A stretch of DNA of 64,000 bases. It comes from Maritimibacter sp. REDSEA-S28_B5 (GTDB lineage Bacteria; Pseudomonadota; Alphaproteobacteria; Rhodobacterales; Rhodobacteraceae). Within the stretch, counting starts at the first letter, position 1. The number at the start of each line of letters is the position of its first letter. The DNA is taken from assembly GCA_001626765.1 (NCBI GenBank), contig LUOO01000007.1:51666-115665 (forward strand), given 5' to 3'. A model generated the notes under the pieces. The model did no database searches, was not told the origin of the DNA, and was given only the letters and a program-made list of their open reading frames with translations. Both the position numbers and the translations under genes were made by a program. This document shows positions 16,787 to 25,952 of this stretch, piece by piece.

Positions 16787-17698
16787 TCAGTCGCCGCGCG
16801 GACCCAGATGCCTGTCGCCGCGCGACCTGGCGAGCGCGATCTGGCGCTGGCGTTCGCGGAACCGTTCGCGCCGGTCATCGTCGTAGTCTTCGATGCAGAG
16901 GTGGCAGGATACGCCCGCCTCATATTCAGGACGTTCCTTGTCCTCGGGCAGGATCGGGCGGCGGCAGGCATGGCACATCTCATGCGGGCCTTCGACAAGG
17001 CCGTGACCGACGCTCACCCGCCCGTCAAAGACGAAGCATTCGCCCTGCCAGAGGCTTTGGTCGGCGGGCATATCCTCGAGATACTTGAGGATGCCGCCCT
17101 TGAGGTGAAAGACATCTTCCACCCCTTGCCCGAGCAGATAGTTCGTCGATTTCTCGCAGCGGATGCCGCCGGTGCAGAACATCGCGACGCGCTTGTTGTG
17201 GAAGCGTTCGCGGTTTGCCTCCCACCAGGCCGGAAACTCGCGGAAGCTCGCCGTGTGGGGATCGACCGCGCCCGCGAAGGTGCCGATGGCCACCTCGTAA
17301 TCGTTGCGAGTGTCGATCACCACGACGTCGTCCTGTTGGATGAGGTCGTTCCATTCCTTGGGCGTGCAGTAATGCCCGGTGCCCGCGCGGGGATCGACGT
17401 CGGGCTGGCCCATCGTCACGATCTCGCGCTTCAGGCGCACCTTCATGCGGCCAAAGGGCTGCTCGGTCGCGGTCGAGAGCTTGTAGTCGAAATCCGCGCA
17501 GCCGGGCAGGGCGCGGATATGCGCGATGAGCGCCTCGATCGCCTCGGCCGTGCCCGCCACGGTGCCGTTGATCCCCTCGGGGGCGAGCAGGAGCGACCCG
17601 GTGATCCCCCGCCCGCAGCAGAGCGCCGCCAGCGGTTTCCGGATCGCTTGCAGGTCGTCGAAGGGCGTGAAGTGATAAAGGGCGCAGACGGTGAACAT
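16787..17698 (-). CDS. trhO: tRNA uridine(34) 5-oxyacetic-acid pathway hydroxylase TrhO (rhodanese-like, YceA)
   Basis: A 303-aa protein made of an N-terminal UPF0176 domain (residues 1-100, LLLAPEGINGTVAG) and a rhodanese domain (about 115-215) with the active cysteine C175 in MFCTGGIRCEKS. A cysteine-rich C-terminus follows (CHACRRPI, CHLC, about 243-271). TrhO introduces the 5-hydroxyl on wobble U34 of some tRNAs in an oxygen-dependent reaction. The length and cysteine pattern are typical. Single gene. Confidence 0.88.
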   Translation of the reverse strand: MFTVCALYHFTPFDDLQAIRKPLAALCCGRGITGSLLLAPEGINGTVAGTAEAIEALIAHIRALPGCADFDYKLSTATEQPFGRMKVRLKREIVTMGQPDVDPRAGTGHYCTPKEWNDLIQQDDVVVIDTRNDYEVAIGTFAGAVDPHTASFREFPAWWEANRERFHNKRVAMFCTGGIRCEKSTNYLLGQGVEDVFHLKGGILKYLEDMPADQSLWQGECFVFDGRVSVGHGLVEGPHEMCHACRRPILPEDKERPEYEAGVSCHLCIEDYDDDRRERFRERQRQIALARSRGDRHLGPRGD

Positions 17699-17736
17699 GG
17701 CCGGGGATTACGCCCGGCAAGCCCCCTGATCAAGCC

Positions 17737-18234
17737 TCAGTAGCGATAGCCGCGATGCAGGCCGACGCGGGACTCGAGCGATTTCCACAGCCGGTCAAAG
17801 GCCTCGCGGCTTTCCATCGCGGCGGAGGATATATAGAGGTTGCCCTCGATATGCTTGACCTCGAGCACCCGGTCCTGACCAACGAGCCGGGGTTTGACGT
17901 CCGAGATGCCCTTGTAGGTCAGACGCAGGAGCGACGGATCGTCCCAACGCACCGGGGCCACGATGGCCTCCGCATCCAGACGGATCGGCGCCTTCACGGC
18001 TTTCGGTTTGAGAACATCGCGCAGTTGGTCCACGACTATGGCGGCACAGACGAGGCCAAGACCGGCGAAGGCGACGGTGGTACCGCGATACCCGAGGTCG
18101 AGCCCGAGAAACCGCAGCCCGCCGTCATGGGTGAGCGCAAGATACCCCATCCCGACCGCGCCGATTGCGCAGAGCGCCAGAAGGGCATAGCCCTTGGCGG
18201 TGGTGAGGGTGTAATCGTAGGTTTCCGGTTTCAT
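17737..18234 (-). CDS. Hypothetical membrane protein, two TM segments
   Basis: A 165-aa protein of unknown family. Two hydrophobic segments (about residues 15-36 and 49-69) are followed by a soluble domain of about 90 residues with IRLDAEAIVAPVRWDDP and VLEVKHIEGNLYISS. A bacterial PH-like fold is possible but not shown. The start at 18234 is the only in-frame ATG matching the compositional change. Divergent from the DegP-like gene. Confidence 0.7.
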   Translation of the reverse strand: MKPETYDYTLTTAKGYALLALCAIGAVGMGYLALTHDGGLRFLGLDLGYRGTTVAFAGLGLVCAAIVVDQLRDVLKPKAVKAPIRLDAEAIVAPVRWDDPSLLRLTYKGISDVKPRLVGQDRVLEVKHIEGNLYISSAAMESREAFDRLWKSLESRVGLHRGYRY

Positions 18235-18354
18235 GGCAGTGTCTCCGAGCTTGGCCGAAAGTCGCGCCGGATTGGGGCTGCATTTGGGCCGATCTGGTGC
18301 ATTCTCTTGAATTTGAACGATTGCCGCCCAAATCGGGAAACAGTGGGAGGGACC

Positions 18355-19746
18355 ATGTTTCGAAAGCTGATCTTGATTGCAATTCTCGCGACGTCGTTGC
18401 AGGCCTTGCCGCTCGCCGCGCAGGAGCGTGTGCCGGGCAGTCAGGCCGAGGTGCAACTGTCCTTTGCCCCGGTGGTCGAGGCGACGGCGCCCGCGGTCGT
18501 GAACATCTATGCCTCGCGCACCCTCGAACAGCGCACGCCGTTTCAGGATGACCCGTTTTTCTCGCAGTTCTTCAAAGACTTCGTCTTGGGTCCACGGGAG
18601 CAGAACTCGCTCGGGTCCGGCGTGATCCTTGGCGACGGGCTGGTCGTGACGAATTACCATGTGGTGGGCAATGCCGACGACATCCGTGTCGTGCTGGCTG
18701 ACCGTCGCGAATACGCGGGCACCATGGTATTGGCCGATGAATTCGCCGACCTCGCGGTGATCCGGCTCGCGGATGCGCCAGAGCTTCCGGCCCTCGATTA
18801 CGCGGATTCCGACGGTCTGAAAGTGGGTGATCTGGTGCTCGCCATCGGCAACCCCTTTGGCGTCGGCCAGACCGTGTCATCGGGCATCATCTCGGGCCTT
18901 GCGCGCACCGGGCAGGGCGGCGGCGGCATGATGCAGGGCGGGCGCTATTTCATCCAGACCGACGCGCCGATCAATCCCGGCAACTCCGGCGGGGCGCTTG
19001 TCGACATGAACGGCGACCTTGTCGGCATCAACACGCAGATCGTGACACGTTCGGGCGGATCGAACGGGATCGGCTTCGCCATCCCCGCGGCGCTCGTGAA
19101 ACAGGTCGTGGACCAGGCCGCGGCGGGCAAGGACCGGTTCGAGCGGCCCTATGCCGGGGTCGAGGTGCAGGTGGTCGATGCCGGCATGGCCGAGGCGCTG
19201 GGGCTCGACCGGCCGATGGGCGTGATCCTGCGGCGCATGGCCGAGGACAGTCCCTTTGCCCAAGCCGGGCTGGCGCCGGGCGATGTGATCGTCGCGATCG
19301 AGGATCAGCCGGTGAACGCTGCGGCCGAACTCGATTTCCGGCTCGCCACCCATCCGCTCGGTGACACCGTGGCGGTGCGCTATATCTCGGGCGGGTCCTG
19401 GCAGGGGGCTGAGGTGGCTCTGGTCCCGGCGCCGGAACGGGCCGAAGCGTCGCTTGTCACCATTGCGGCGGCGGGTCCGTTTCAGGGACTGACGGTGACG
19501 CCGATGACCGCGGACATGGCTCGGTCAATGGGCAACCCCTATGTCACTGGTGGACTCGTCGTCGTCGGGGTCGAGGGCCGCGCGGCGCGCACGGGGTTCC
19601 TGCGCGGCGACGTGATTCTGACCGTGAACCGGGTGGCAGTCACGACGCCCGAAGAACTGGAACAGGTCGTCACCGGCCAGTCCGGCTGGTGGCGCGTGGA
19701 CTATATGCGCGGCAACCGGCAGGTGACGGCGCGGTTCAATGGGTGA
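18355..19746 (+). CDS. DegP/DegQ-like periplasmic serine protease (HtrA family, PDZ)
   Basis: Envelope quality-control protease/chaperone, 463 aa. It has a signal peptide (about 1-22, ending LAAQ). The trypsin-like domain carries the triad H102 (TNYHVVG), D132 (FADLAVIRL) and S211 (NPGNSGGAL). PDZ1 is at about 255-350 (GVILRRMAEDSPFAQAGLAPGD, read in parts) and a degenerate PDZ2 is near 375-455. The ATG at 18355 has GGAGG 5 nt upstream. It is slightly shorter than E. coli DegP and in the range of DegQ/DegS-like HtrA proteins. pncA follows immediately. Confidence 0.92.
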   Translation: MFRKLILIAILATSLQALPLAAQERVPGSQAEVQLSFAPVVEATAPAVVNIYASRTLEQRTPFQDDPFFSQFFKDFVLGPREQNSLGSGVILGDGLVVTNYHVVGNADDIRVVLADRREYAGTMVLADEFADLAVIRLADAPELPALDYADSDGLKVGDLVLAIGNPFGVGQTVSSGIISGLARTGQGGGGMMQGGRYFIQTDAPINPGNSGGALVDMNGDLVGINTQIVTRSGGSNGIGFAIPAALVKQVVDQAAAGKDRFERPYAGVEVQVVDAGMAEALGLDRPMGVILRRMAEDSPFAQAGLAPGDVIVAIEDQPVNAAAELDFRLATHPLGDTVAVRYISGGSWQGAEVALVPAPERAEASLVTIAAAGPFQGLTVTPMTADMARSMGNPYVTGGLVVVGVEGRAARTGFLRGDVILTVNRVAVTTPEELEQVVTGQSGWWRVDYMRGNRQVTARFNG

Positions 19747-19750
19747 CGAG

Positions 19751-20344
19751 ATGGACGCCTTGATCGTCGTCGACGTTCAGAACGATTTCTGTCCCGGCGG
19801 AGCCTTGGCGGTGGCGGGCGGGGACGAGGTCGTGCCCGAGATCAACCGGATGCTCGCGGCCTTTCCGATCCGGGTGTTCACGCAGGACTGGCATCCGGCA
19901 GGGCATTCCTCTTTCGCCTCGTCGCATCCCGCCTGCGTGCCCTTCGACCTGGTCGAGATGGATTATGGTCCGCAAGTGCTCTGGCCAGATCACTGCCTGC
20001 AAGGCTCTGATGGTGCCGCTTTCCACGAGGACCTCGAGGTGGCGCCGGCGGACATGATCCTGCGCAAGGGCTTTCGGTCGGACGTGGACAGCTATTCTGC
20101 GTTCTTCGAAAATGACCATGAAACACCCACCGGACTCGAGGGTTACCTGCGCTCGCGGGGCGCGACGCGGCTGACCTTTGTCGGGCTCGCCACGGATTAT
20201 TGCGTCGCGTGGTCGGCGCTCGATGCCGCGCGGCTGGGTTTTGATGTGACGGTCAAGATGTCTGCCTGCCGGGCGATTGATCTGGACGGGTCACTGGAGC
20301 GGGCCTTGGCCGAGATGCGGGCGGCGGGCGTGGCGCTCGTCTGA
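19751..20344 (+). CDS. pncA: Bifunctional nicotinamidase/pyrazinamidase
   Basis: Hydrolyses nicotinamide to nicotinate for NAD salvage. The 197-aa product has the isochorismatase-like fold with catalytic Asp in VVDVQNDFCPGGALAV (near residue 8), metal-ligand region TQDWHPAGHSSF, the Lys of ILRKGF and nucleophilic Cys in GLATDYCVAWSA. The start at 19751 gives the canonical N-terminus and lies 4 nt after the protease stop. An in-frame ATG at 19739 would overlap the protease gene by 8 nt. Probably co-transcribed with the protease gene. Confidence 0.92.
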   Translation: MDALIVVDVQNDFCPGGALAVAGGDEVVPEINRMLAAFPIRVFTQDWHPAGHSSFASSHPACVPFDLVEMDYGPQVLWPDHCLQGSDGAAFHEDLEVAPADMILRKGFRSDVDSYSAFFENDHETPTGLEGYLRSRGATRLTFVGLATDYCVAWSALDAARLGFDVTVKMSACRAIDLDGSLERALAEMRAAGVALV

Positions 20345-20404
20345 CCCCTGCGATTTTCGCGGTAGTGATGGCCTTCGGGCGCACCGGAGGTCATTCCGGC
20401 GAGT

Positions 20405-20520
20405 CCGGGATTCTGGCATCCCGGAATTCCAGGATTCTAGAAAACTAGAATCATGATTTCAAAAATAATAATTAATCACAAAGGCTTGCACATCTTTGAA
20501 CATCGTCACGGGTTAACGCG
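20405..20520. other. Palindrome-rich intergenic region with GATTCTAG/CTAGAATC element
   Basis: Between convergent pncA and dapE. A stem-loop CCGGGAT/ATCCCGG (20405-20424) lacks a T-run. Next, GATTCTAG and CTAGAATC form an 8-bp inverted repeat around AAAA (20433-20452), followed by an AT-rich stretch and GTTAACGCG (20512-20520). The last two elements recur upstream of gyrB at 47307-47318 and 47376-47384. Confidence 0.6.
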
Positions 20521-20543
20521 CGTGGTCCCGGCGTCCAAAAGCG

Positions 20544-21683
20544 TCACGCAAAATAGTAGCCGATGATCCGCCCGTAGATCCGCGCAAGCTGTTCGATCTG
20601 GACGATCTCGACCCGTTCGTCGACCTGGTGCATGGTCTTGCCGACCAGCCCGAACTCGACCACCGGGCAGTGATCCTTGACGAAGCGCGCGTCCGAAGTG
20701 CCGCCGCTCGTCGACATCACGGGTCGCAGCCCCGTTTCCGCCTCGACTGCCGTCGCGACAAGGGCGGAGAGCGGCCCGGGCGGTGTCACGAAGCTCTCGC
20801 CCGAGACCTTGACCGTCATGGAAATCCCGATGCCGGTGTCCGCCGCCGCCTGATCCGCCATCTCTTCGAGCCAGCGGGTCAGCGCCTGCGAACTATGCGC
20901 ATCGTTGAAGCGGATGTTCACGGTCGCCCGTGCCTCGGCCGGAATCACGTTGGTGGCCGGGTTGCCCACGTCAATCGTTGTGACGGCGAGCGTCGAGGCG
21001 TCGAAATGATCCGTGCCCTCGTCCAGCACATGTGCGTCGAGCGCGGCGACCAGTCTCGCCAGCGCGGGCACGGGGTTCTTCGCCCGATGCGGATAGGCCG
21101 CGTGCCCCTGCACGCCGCGCGCGGTGAAGAACGCGGTCATCGAACCGCGACGCCCGATCTTCATCATCTCGCCCATGACATCGGGGCAGGTGGGTTCGCC
21201 GACGACACAGGCGCTCATCGCCTCGCCATTGGCGGCCATCCAGTCGAGCAGCGCGACGGTGCCGTCGGTCGCGTCGCCCTCTTCATCGCCGGTAATGGCG
21301 AGGATCAACGCGCCGTCTTCGGGAACCTCCGCTGCCATTGCTGCGGCGACCCAGGCGGCGACCCCCGATTTCATGTCGGTCGCGCCCCGGCCCCAGAGCA
21401 TCCCGTTGCGGATCTCCGCGCCAAAGGGTTGCACCGTCCAGGCTCCGGTATCCCCCACCGGCACCACGTCGGTATGGCCATTGAAGCCCAAGGTGCGCGC
21501 AGCCCCCTTGGGTCCCTTGCGGGCAAAGAGGTTCGCGGTTTCCCCCCGGTCTACGCGGGTGCAGTCGAACCCGGCGCCGGCCAGCAGATCCGCGAGATAG
21601 ACCAGAGCACCGCCTTCCTCGGGGGTGACGGAGGGGCATTCGATCAACCTGCGCGTGATCTCGACCGCGTTTTCTTCGATCAT
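20544..21683 (-). CDS. dapE: Succinyl-diaminopimelate desuccinylase
   Basis: Zn-dependent M20 amidohydrolase of lysine/meso-DAP synthesis that releases succinate from N-succinyl-LL-diaminopimelate. The 379-aa product shows metal ligands H70 ([12 protein letters not shown]) and D103 ([11 protein letters not shown]), the catalytic/metal pair E134-E135 (TGDEEGDA), and GGTSDARF near the C-terminus. The start at 21683 gives the DapE-typical N-terminus ([18 protein letters not shown]). dapD of the same pathway is at 31.7-32.5 kb on the same strand. Confidence 0.95.
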   Translation of the reverse strand: MIEENAVEITRRLIECPSVTPEEGGALVYLADLLAGAGFDCTRVDRGETANLFARKGPKGAARTLGFNGHTDVVPVGDTGAWTVQPFGAEIRNGMLWGRGATDMKSGVAAWVAAAMAAEVPEDGALILAITGDEEGDATDGTVALLDWMAANGEAMSACVVGEPTCPDVMGEMMKIGRRGSMTAFFTARGVQGHAAYPHRAKNPVPALARLVAALDAHVLDEGTDHFDASTLAVTTIDVGNPATNVIPAEARATVNIRFNDAHSSQALTRWLEEMADQAAADTGIGISMTVKVSGESFVTPPGPLSALVATAVEAETGLRPVMSTSGGTSDARFVKDHCPVVEFGLVGKTMHQVDERVEIVQIEQLARIYGRIIGYYFA

Positions 21684-21962
21684 GGGGTATTCTCCTTGCC
21701 TGTCAGACAGATACATCCCCGGCGCTTCGGGCGCAAATGTTGCAGCCCTGCGACAGATTTCCTCCATTCAGTGGAGAGGTGAACAAGTTCGTTAACAAAT
21801 CGACCCTTCGGGGTCATTGTCCAATCATTAACAAATCCCGAGGCAGGGGTCGGCCACCGAAGCGCGGCAAAAGCGTGGGGCCAACGAGCGGATATCAGAA
21901 AAGACAACGGGCACGGCCCGTCTGACACCGCCTCTGCCTTGTGGGCATGGGGCAGAGTAAAG

Positions 21963-23546
21963 ATGGCGACGGGCAGGGAAATCCCGATCGACACGGGCGC
22001 GACGGCGCTGGAGATGGCGAATGCCATATTCGGCGAGGGGGTCACGGTCGTATCGGCAACATATTCGGGCGACAGCCGTTCGTCCGGAATCTATTCGAAC
22101 GGCGATGTCATTTCGCCCGAGATCACGCCGGCCGACACGGGAGTGATGCTGTCGACCGGCTATCTGACGGACTTTACGCAACGCAACGGCGACCCGAACC
22201 GTTCGGGGGCGACGTCGACCAACACCTCGGGGCCGAACAACGATGCTTTGTTCAACGCGCTCGCGGGCACGTCGACCTATGACGCCTCGATCCTCACGAC
22301 GGACATCATCCCGACCGGCGACACGCTGACGCTCCAGTTCGTGTTCTCGTCGGAGGAATACCCGGAATACGCGGGTTCGATCTACAACGACATGATCGGG
22401 GTCTGGGTGAACGGCCAGCCCGCGACGATGACCATCGGCAGCGGCAACGGGTCGGTGGGCAATATCAACTCTGCCTCGAACGAAAACCTCTACATCTCCA
22501 ATACCAATGACCAATACAACACCGAGATGGACGGGTTCACCGTCACCATGACGGTGAAAATGGCGGTCATTCCGAACGTGGTGAACACGATCCGCATCGG
22601 CATCGCGGACGTGGGCGATACGAGCTACGATTCCACTTTGCTCATCGCGGGCAACAGCGGACAGACGGTGGTCATCGCGAGCGACGACAGCCTCAGCATC
22701 GGGCTGGGCGGCACCAAGACCATCGACGTGCTGGCCAATGACAGCGCACCGGGCAATTCCACCCTGACGGTAACGCATATCAACGGGCAGGCCGTGGTCG
22801 CGGGTGACACGATCACGCTGGCCACCGGGCAGCAGATCACGCTCAACGCCAATGGCACTTTCACCGTGGTGAACGGGACCGATATCGAGGCGGTCAATTT
22901 CTCCTACACCGTCGCGACGGGCAATGGCAACGGCGCGTCGGACAGCGCCTTTGTCACGATCAACTCGATCCCCTGTTTCGTCGCAGGCACCCGGATTTCG
23001 ACGCCTTCGGGCGAAGTGCCGGTCGAGACGCTGACGCCGGGCGACCTTGTTCTGACGCTCGATCACGGACCGCAGCCGGTGCGCTGGATCGGCACGCGCC
23101 GGGTCGCGGCAGAGGGCGCTTTCGCCCCCGTCAGGATCGCCGCCGACACCTTTGGCCGTCATGGCACGTTGCATCTGTCGCCGCTGCACCGCGTCCTCAT
23201 CCGCGATGGCTTGGCGGAACTCCTGTTCGGCGAACCCGAGGTGCTGGTCGCAGCCAAGAACCTGGTCAACGATAAGAGCGTGCGGCGGATCGAGGGGGGC
23301 GAGGTGGTCTATGTCCACATCCTTTTCGATCAGCATCAGGTCGTGTTTTCCGAGGGTCTCGCGACCGAGAGCTTTCTGCCCGGTCCCCATGTCGTGGGCG
23401 GGTTCGAGCGTGAGATCGCCGAGGAAATCCTGTCTCTCTTCCCTGACCTCGATCCCCAGACCGGCCTGGGTTATCCTGCGGCGGCACGCAAAATGCTCAA
23501 GGGATACGAGGCGCGGCTCTTGCTGCCGCACGGGGTTGCTGCATGA
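21963..23546 (+). CDS. Hint-domain protein with N-terminal choice-of-anchor L domain
   Basis: A 527-aa probable extracellular protein. Residues about 1-230 form a choice-of-anchor L-type domain (GIYSNGDVISPEI, FVFSSEEYPEYAGSIYNDMIGVW read in parts). About 230-335 is cadherin/VCBS-like (DVLANDSAPGNSTLTVTH). A Hint_2 domain begins at C338 (PCFVAGTRISTPSGEVPVE), continues with the LSPLHRV histidine block and ends in LFDQHQVVFSEGLATESF. No classical signal peptide, suggesting type I-like export. Whether the Hint domain cleaves is unknown; there is no C-terminal HN splice motif. Overlaps the next Hint gene by 4 nt (ATGA). Confidence 0.85.
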   Translation: MATGREIPIDTGATALEMANAIFGEGVTVVSATYSGDSRSSGIYSNGDVISPEITPADTGVMLSTGYLTDFTQRNGDPNRSGATSTNTSGPNNDALFNALAGTSTYDASILTTDIIPTGDTLTLQFVFSSEEYPEYAGSIYNDMIGVWVNGQPATMTIGSGNGSVGNINSASNENLYISNTNDQYNTEMDGFTVTMTVKMAVIPNVVNTIRIGIADVGDTSYDSTLLIAGNSGQTVVIASDDSLSIGLGGTKTIDVLANDSAPGNSTLTVTHINGQAVVAGDTITLATGQQITLNANGTFTVVNGTDIEAVNFSYTVATGNGNGASDSAFVTINSIPCFVAGTRISTPSGEVPVETLTPGDLVLTLDHGPQPVRWIGTRRVAAEGAFAPVRIAADTFGRHGTLHLSPLHRVLIRDGLAELLFGEPEVLVAAKNLVNDKSVRRIEGGEVVYVHILFDQHQVVFSEGLATESFLPGPHVVGGFEREIAEEILSLFPDLDPQTGLGYPAAARKMLKGYEARLLLPHGVAA

Positions 23547-24640
23547 GCTGGATCGGATTGACGGACCTCAAGCGGGCGCATTTCAACCCGGCGGGGATCG
23601 GGGCGCCAAAGGACAAGGTGAACGTGGCGGCGGAACTGCCCAATGCGATCCTGCCCGAGGGCACGCTTGTCGTCGAAACCCGGTTTCTCGCCTTTGACGA
23701 GACCCCGCAGGAGATTCTGCGCTTTGCCCGTCACCGTGAATGGAAACGCGAGCTGAGCCTCACGCTTCATGCCAGCGGCCGTTTCGAGGTCGAGGCACAT
23801 CAGGGGCGGTCGGTGTTCCGGGCCGCGATGACCTTTCCGGCGCCGGTCACGGATACCGCCGTACGGGTCTATTACAGCTGGAATGGTCCCGGGCGCTGGG
23901 CGCGGCTTGCGGTCAAGTTCATCGCGACGGGCGAATTCCACGTCGCCTATTTTGATGATCCGCTCGCCATGCCTCTGCTCGACGCCATGACCATCATGCG
24001 CAATGGCAACAAGTCGCGGCCCTCGTCCGAGACCGTGTTCATGGCGGTCTCCGATCGGGTCGAACCGATCGGTCTTGCCGCCGGGGTCTGCGAGGGCACG
24101 CCGGTCGAGACACCGTCGGGATCCGTGCCCATCGAGCGGCTCAGGCTGGGCGATCACGTGGTTACGGCGACCTCGGGTCCGCAACCGGTGCGCTGGATTA
24201 CGCGCCGCACGGTGCCGGCGCTTGGGGCGTTTCGCCCGATCCGTCTGCGCGCGCCGTTCTTTGGGCTGTCGGGCGACGTGGTGATGGCGCAGGACCACCG
24301 TATCCGTGTCGGCGGGGCCGAAGCGGAATACATGGTCGGCGACGACGACGTGCTTCTGGAAACCCGGCGGCTCGTAGGCAGCAATGCCGCCTGGCCCGAG
24401 GAAAAGCTGAAGCTCGTCACCTATTACCATGTGCTGCTCGACCAGCACGAGTGCCTGCTGCACGACACGGTCTGGAGCGAGAGCCTGTATATTGGTCAGA
24501 TCGCAATGGACCGCACGCGGCTGTCGGCCACCGCGCTTGCCGAAATGCCGGTGACTGCCTTGCCCACGCACCGTGCCTTTGCCCGCTACCGGCTGTCCGA
24601 TCACGAGGCGCGTTCGCTCGCCATGGTCCTGCACCGCTAG
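23543..24640 (+). CDS. Hint-domain protein, second of an overlapping pair
   Basis: A 365-aa protein. Residues 1-175 form a lectin/jelly-roll-like beta domain with no family I can name with confidence. A Hint_2 domain starts at C183 (VCEGTPVETPSGSVPIERL), with the AQDHRIRV histidine block and the VLLDQHECLLHDTVWSESL ending shared with the neighbour. The start codon overlaps the preceding stop (ATGA), so the pair is translationally coupled. The two proteins may work together at the cell surface; that is inference. Confidence 0.82.
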   Translation: MSWIGLTDLKRAHFNPAGIGAPKDKVNVAAELPNAILPEGTLVVETRFLAFDETPQEILRFARHREWKRELSLTLHASGRFEVEAHQGRSVFRAAMTFPAPVTDTAVRVYYSWNGPGRWARLAVKFIATGEFHVAYFDDPLAMPLLDAMTIMRNGNKSRPSSETVFMAVSDRVEPIGLAAGVCEGTPVETPSGSVPIERLRLGDHVVTATSGPQPVRWITRRTVPALGAFRPIRLRAPFFGLSGDVVMAQDHRIRVGGAEAEYMVGDDDVLLETRRLVGSNAAWPEEKLKLVTYYHVLLDQHECLLHDTVWSESLYIGQIAMDRTRLSATALAEMPVTALPTHRAFARYRLSDHEARSLAMVLHR

Positions 24641-24695
24641 ACAGTCCTGCGGCCCCCTGCCAAGGTAAGACGAAATTCACCCAGGGAGTATTTCC

Positions 24696-25292
24696 ATGCG
24701 CCGTTTCCTTGCCGGGGCTGTCCTTGCCCTTACCTTGCCGCTTGCTGGCTGTTTCGATGCCGATGTGACGGCGGATTTCTCGGACCGCGATGCGGTGAGG
24801 CTCGACGCGGTGATGACGATGGGCGCGGATGTCTACCAGATGGCGAAATCGACGGGCGAGGACCCTTGCAAGGAGGGCGTCGGGACCGAAAACGCCGATG
24901 GCACCTATACCTGCGCGCAGACCGAGGTGCGCACGCTGGCGGACCTGATTGCGGAAGCGAACGATCCGAATAGCGATCTTGGCATGGCCGACGGCGTGTC
25001 GATCGAGGAAACCGCCGATGGCAACGTCCGTGTCACCTTTGATCTGAGCGAAATGACCGCCGACATGCCGAGCGAGGAAGAGCGCGCGCAGATGGCGATG
25101 ATGTTCGGCGATGCGTTCGTCGGCCATGCGATCACCATGCGCGTGACGGGCGAGGAGATCATCGAGACCTCGGGCGAGATCGTTGACGATGGCAAGACCG
25201 CGCAGCTCGTCATCCCGCTCGAAAGTATGTTCTCGGTCTCGGGTGCTGCGGTGCCGCAGGAGTTTGACGTGGTGGTCCGTCCGGGATCCTGA
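24696..25292 (+). CDS. Putative lipoprotein
   Basis: A 198-aa protein with a lipoprotein signal peptide (lipobox LAGC, Cys near residue 19), then an alternating acidic domain with two further cysteines (DPCKEGVG, YTCAQTEV). No named family is recognised with confidence. It ends in beta-rich sequence (AQLVIPLESMF). GGGAG lies 8 nt upstream of the ATG. Located 55 nt after the Hint pair; co-transcription is possible. Converges on the NnrU gene, with stops 3 nt apart. Confidence 0.75.
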   Translation: MRRFLAGAVLALTLPLAGCFDADVTADFSDRDAVRLDAVMTMGADVYQMAKSTGEDPCKEGVGTENADGTYTCAQTEVRTLADLIAEANDPNSDLGMADGVSIEETADGNVRVTFDLSEMTADMPSEEERAQMAMMFGDAFVGHAITMRVTGEEIIETSGEIVDDGKTAQLVIPLESMFSVSGAAVPQEFDVVVRPGS

Positions 25293-25295
25293 CCC

Positions 25296-25952
25296 CTAGA
25301 ACGCGACGGGCCAGACGCCGATGATCGGCCCGTGCAGGAGGATCAGGAGAAGGTAAAGCGTCACGGCGAGGCCCAGACGCACGGCGCCATTGCCGCCGAT
25401 GGACAACTCGCGCCGTGTGGCGGCGTAGTGGTGCCATGTTGCGTCGCCCAGTTCGCGCTGCTTGCGTCGGTCGATCATCCGCATCCCGAGGACCGAGAAG
25501 CCCACGAAGAGGCCGAAAAGGATCACGTGGGCAAGGTCGCCGTTGGCGACCAGATGGGCGAGCGCCCAAAGCGCGATGGCGGCCAGCAGCGGATGGCGCG
25601 TGTAGCCCACGATGCCGGGATGGGCCGGGTTAAAGCGAAAATTTCCGCCACCACCAAAGGACAGCGGGTTGGGCCGGGCGATACCCAAGGCGAGGATTAG
25701 CACCGACAGCGCCATCATAACGAGCGCGATATGGCGCGCCCCGTCGGTGAGCGGCCACAACTCCACGTAAGGCGCGCGGCCTGCAGCACCGATCAGCCAG
25801 ACGAGCGTGGCGAGCGACAGGAGTGAATAGCCGATGGAGAACGCCGGGCGGCCAAAGCGCGCCACGAGCGGTCCCTTCACGCCGGGGCGCACGGGGACCG
25901 CGTGCAGGACGAAAAAGACGACGAGCGCCGCGAAGAACTCAGTCCATCCCAA
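25296..25952 (-). CDS. NnrU family membrane protein
   Basis: A 218-aa inner-membrane protein with about six hydrophobic helices and the NnrU-type core (NPAHPGIVGYTRHPLLAAIALWALAHL in parts, near residues 105-135). NnrU homologues were first linked to nitrite/nitric-oxide reduction in Rhodobacter, but most family members have no known role and no denitrification genes are nearby. Its start overlaps the end of the HAD gene by 14 nt, so it is the last gene of the minus-strand membrane-protein operon. Confidence 0.85.
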   Translation of the reverse strand: MGWTEFFAALVVFFVLHAVPVRPGVKGPLVARFGRPAFSIGYSLLSLATLVWLIGAAGRAPYVELWPLTDGARHIALVMMALSVLILALGIARPNPLSFGGGGNFRFNPAHPGIVGYTRHPLLAAIALWALAHLVANGDLAHVILFGLFVGFSVLGMRMIDRRKQRELGDATWHHYAATRRELSIGGNGAVRLGLAVTLYLLLILLHGPIIGVWPVAF

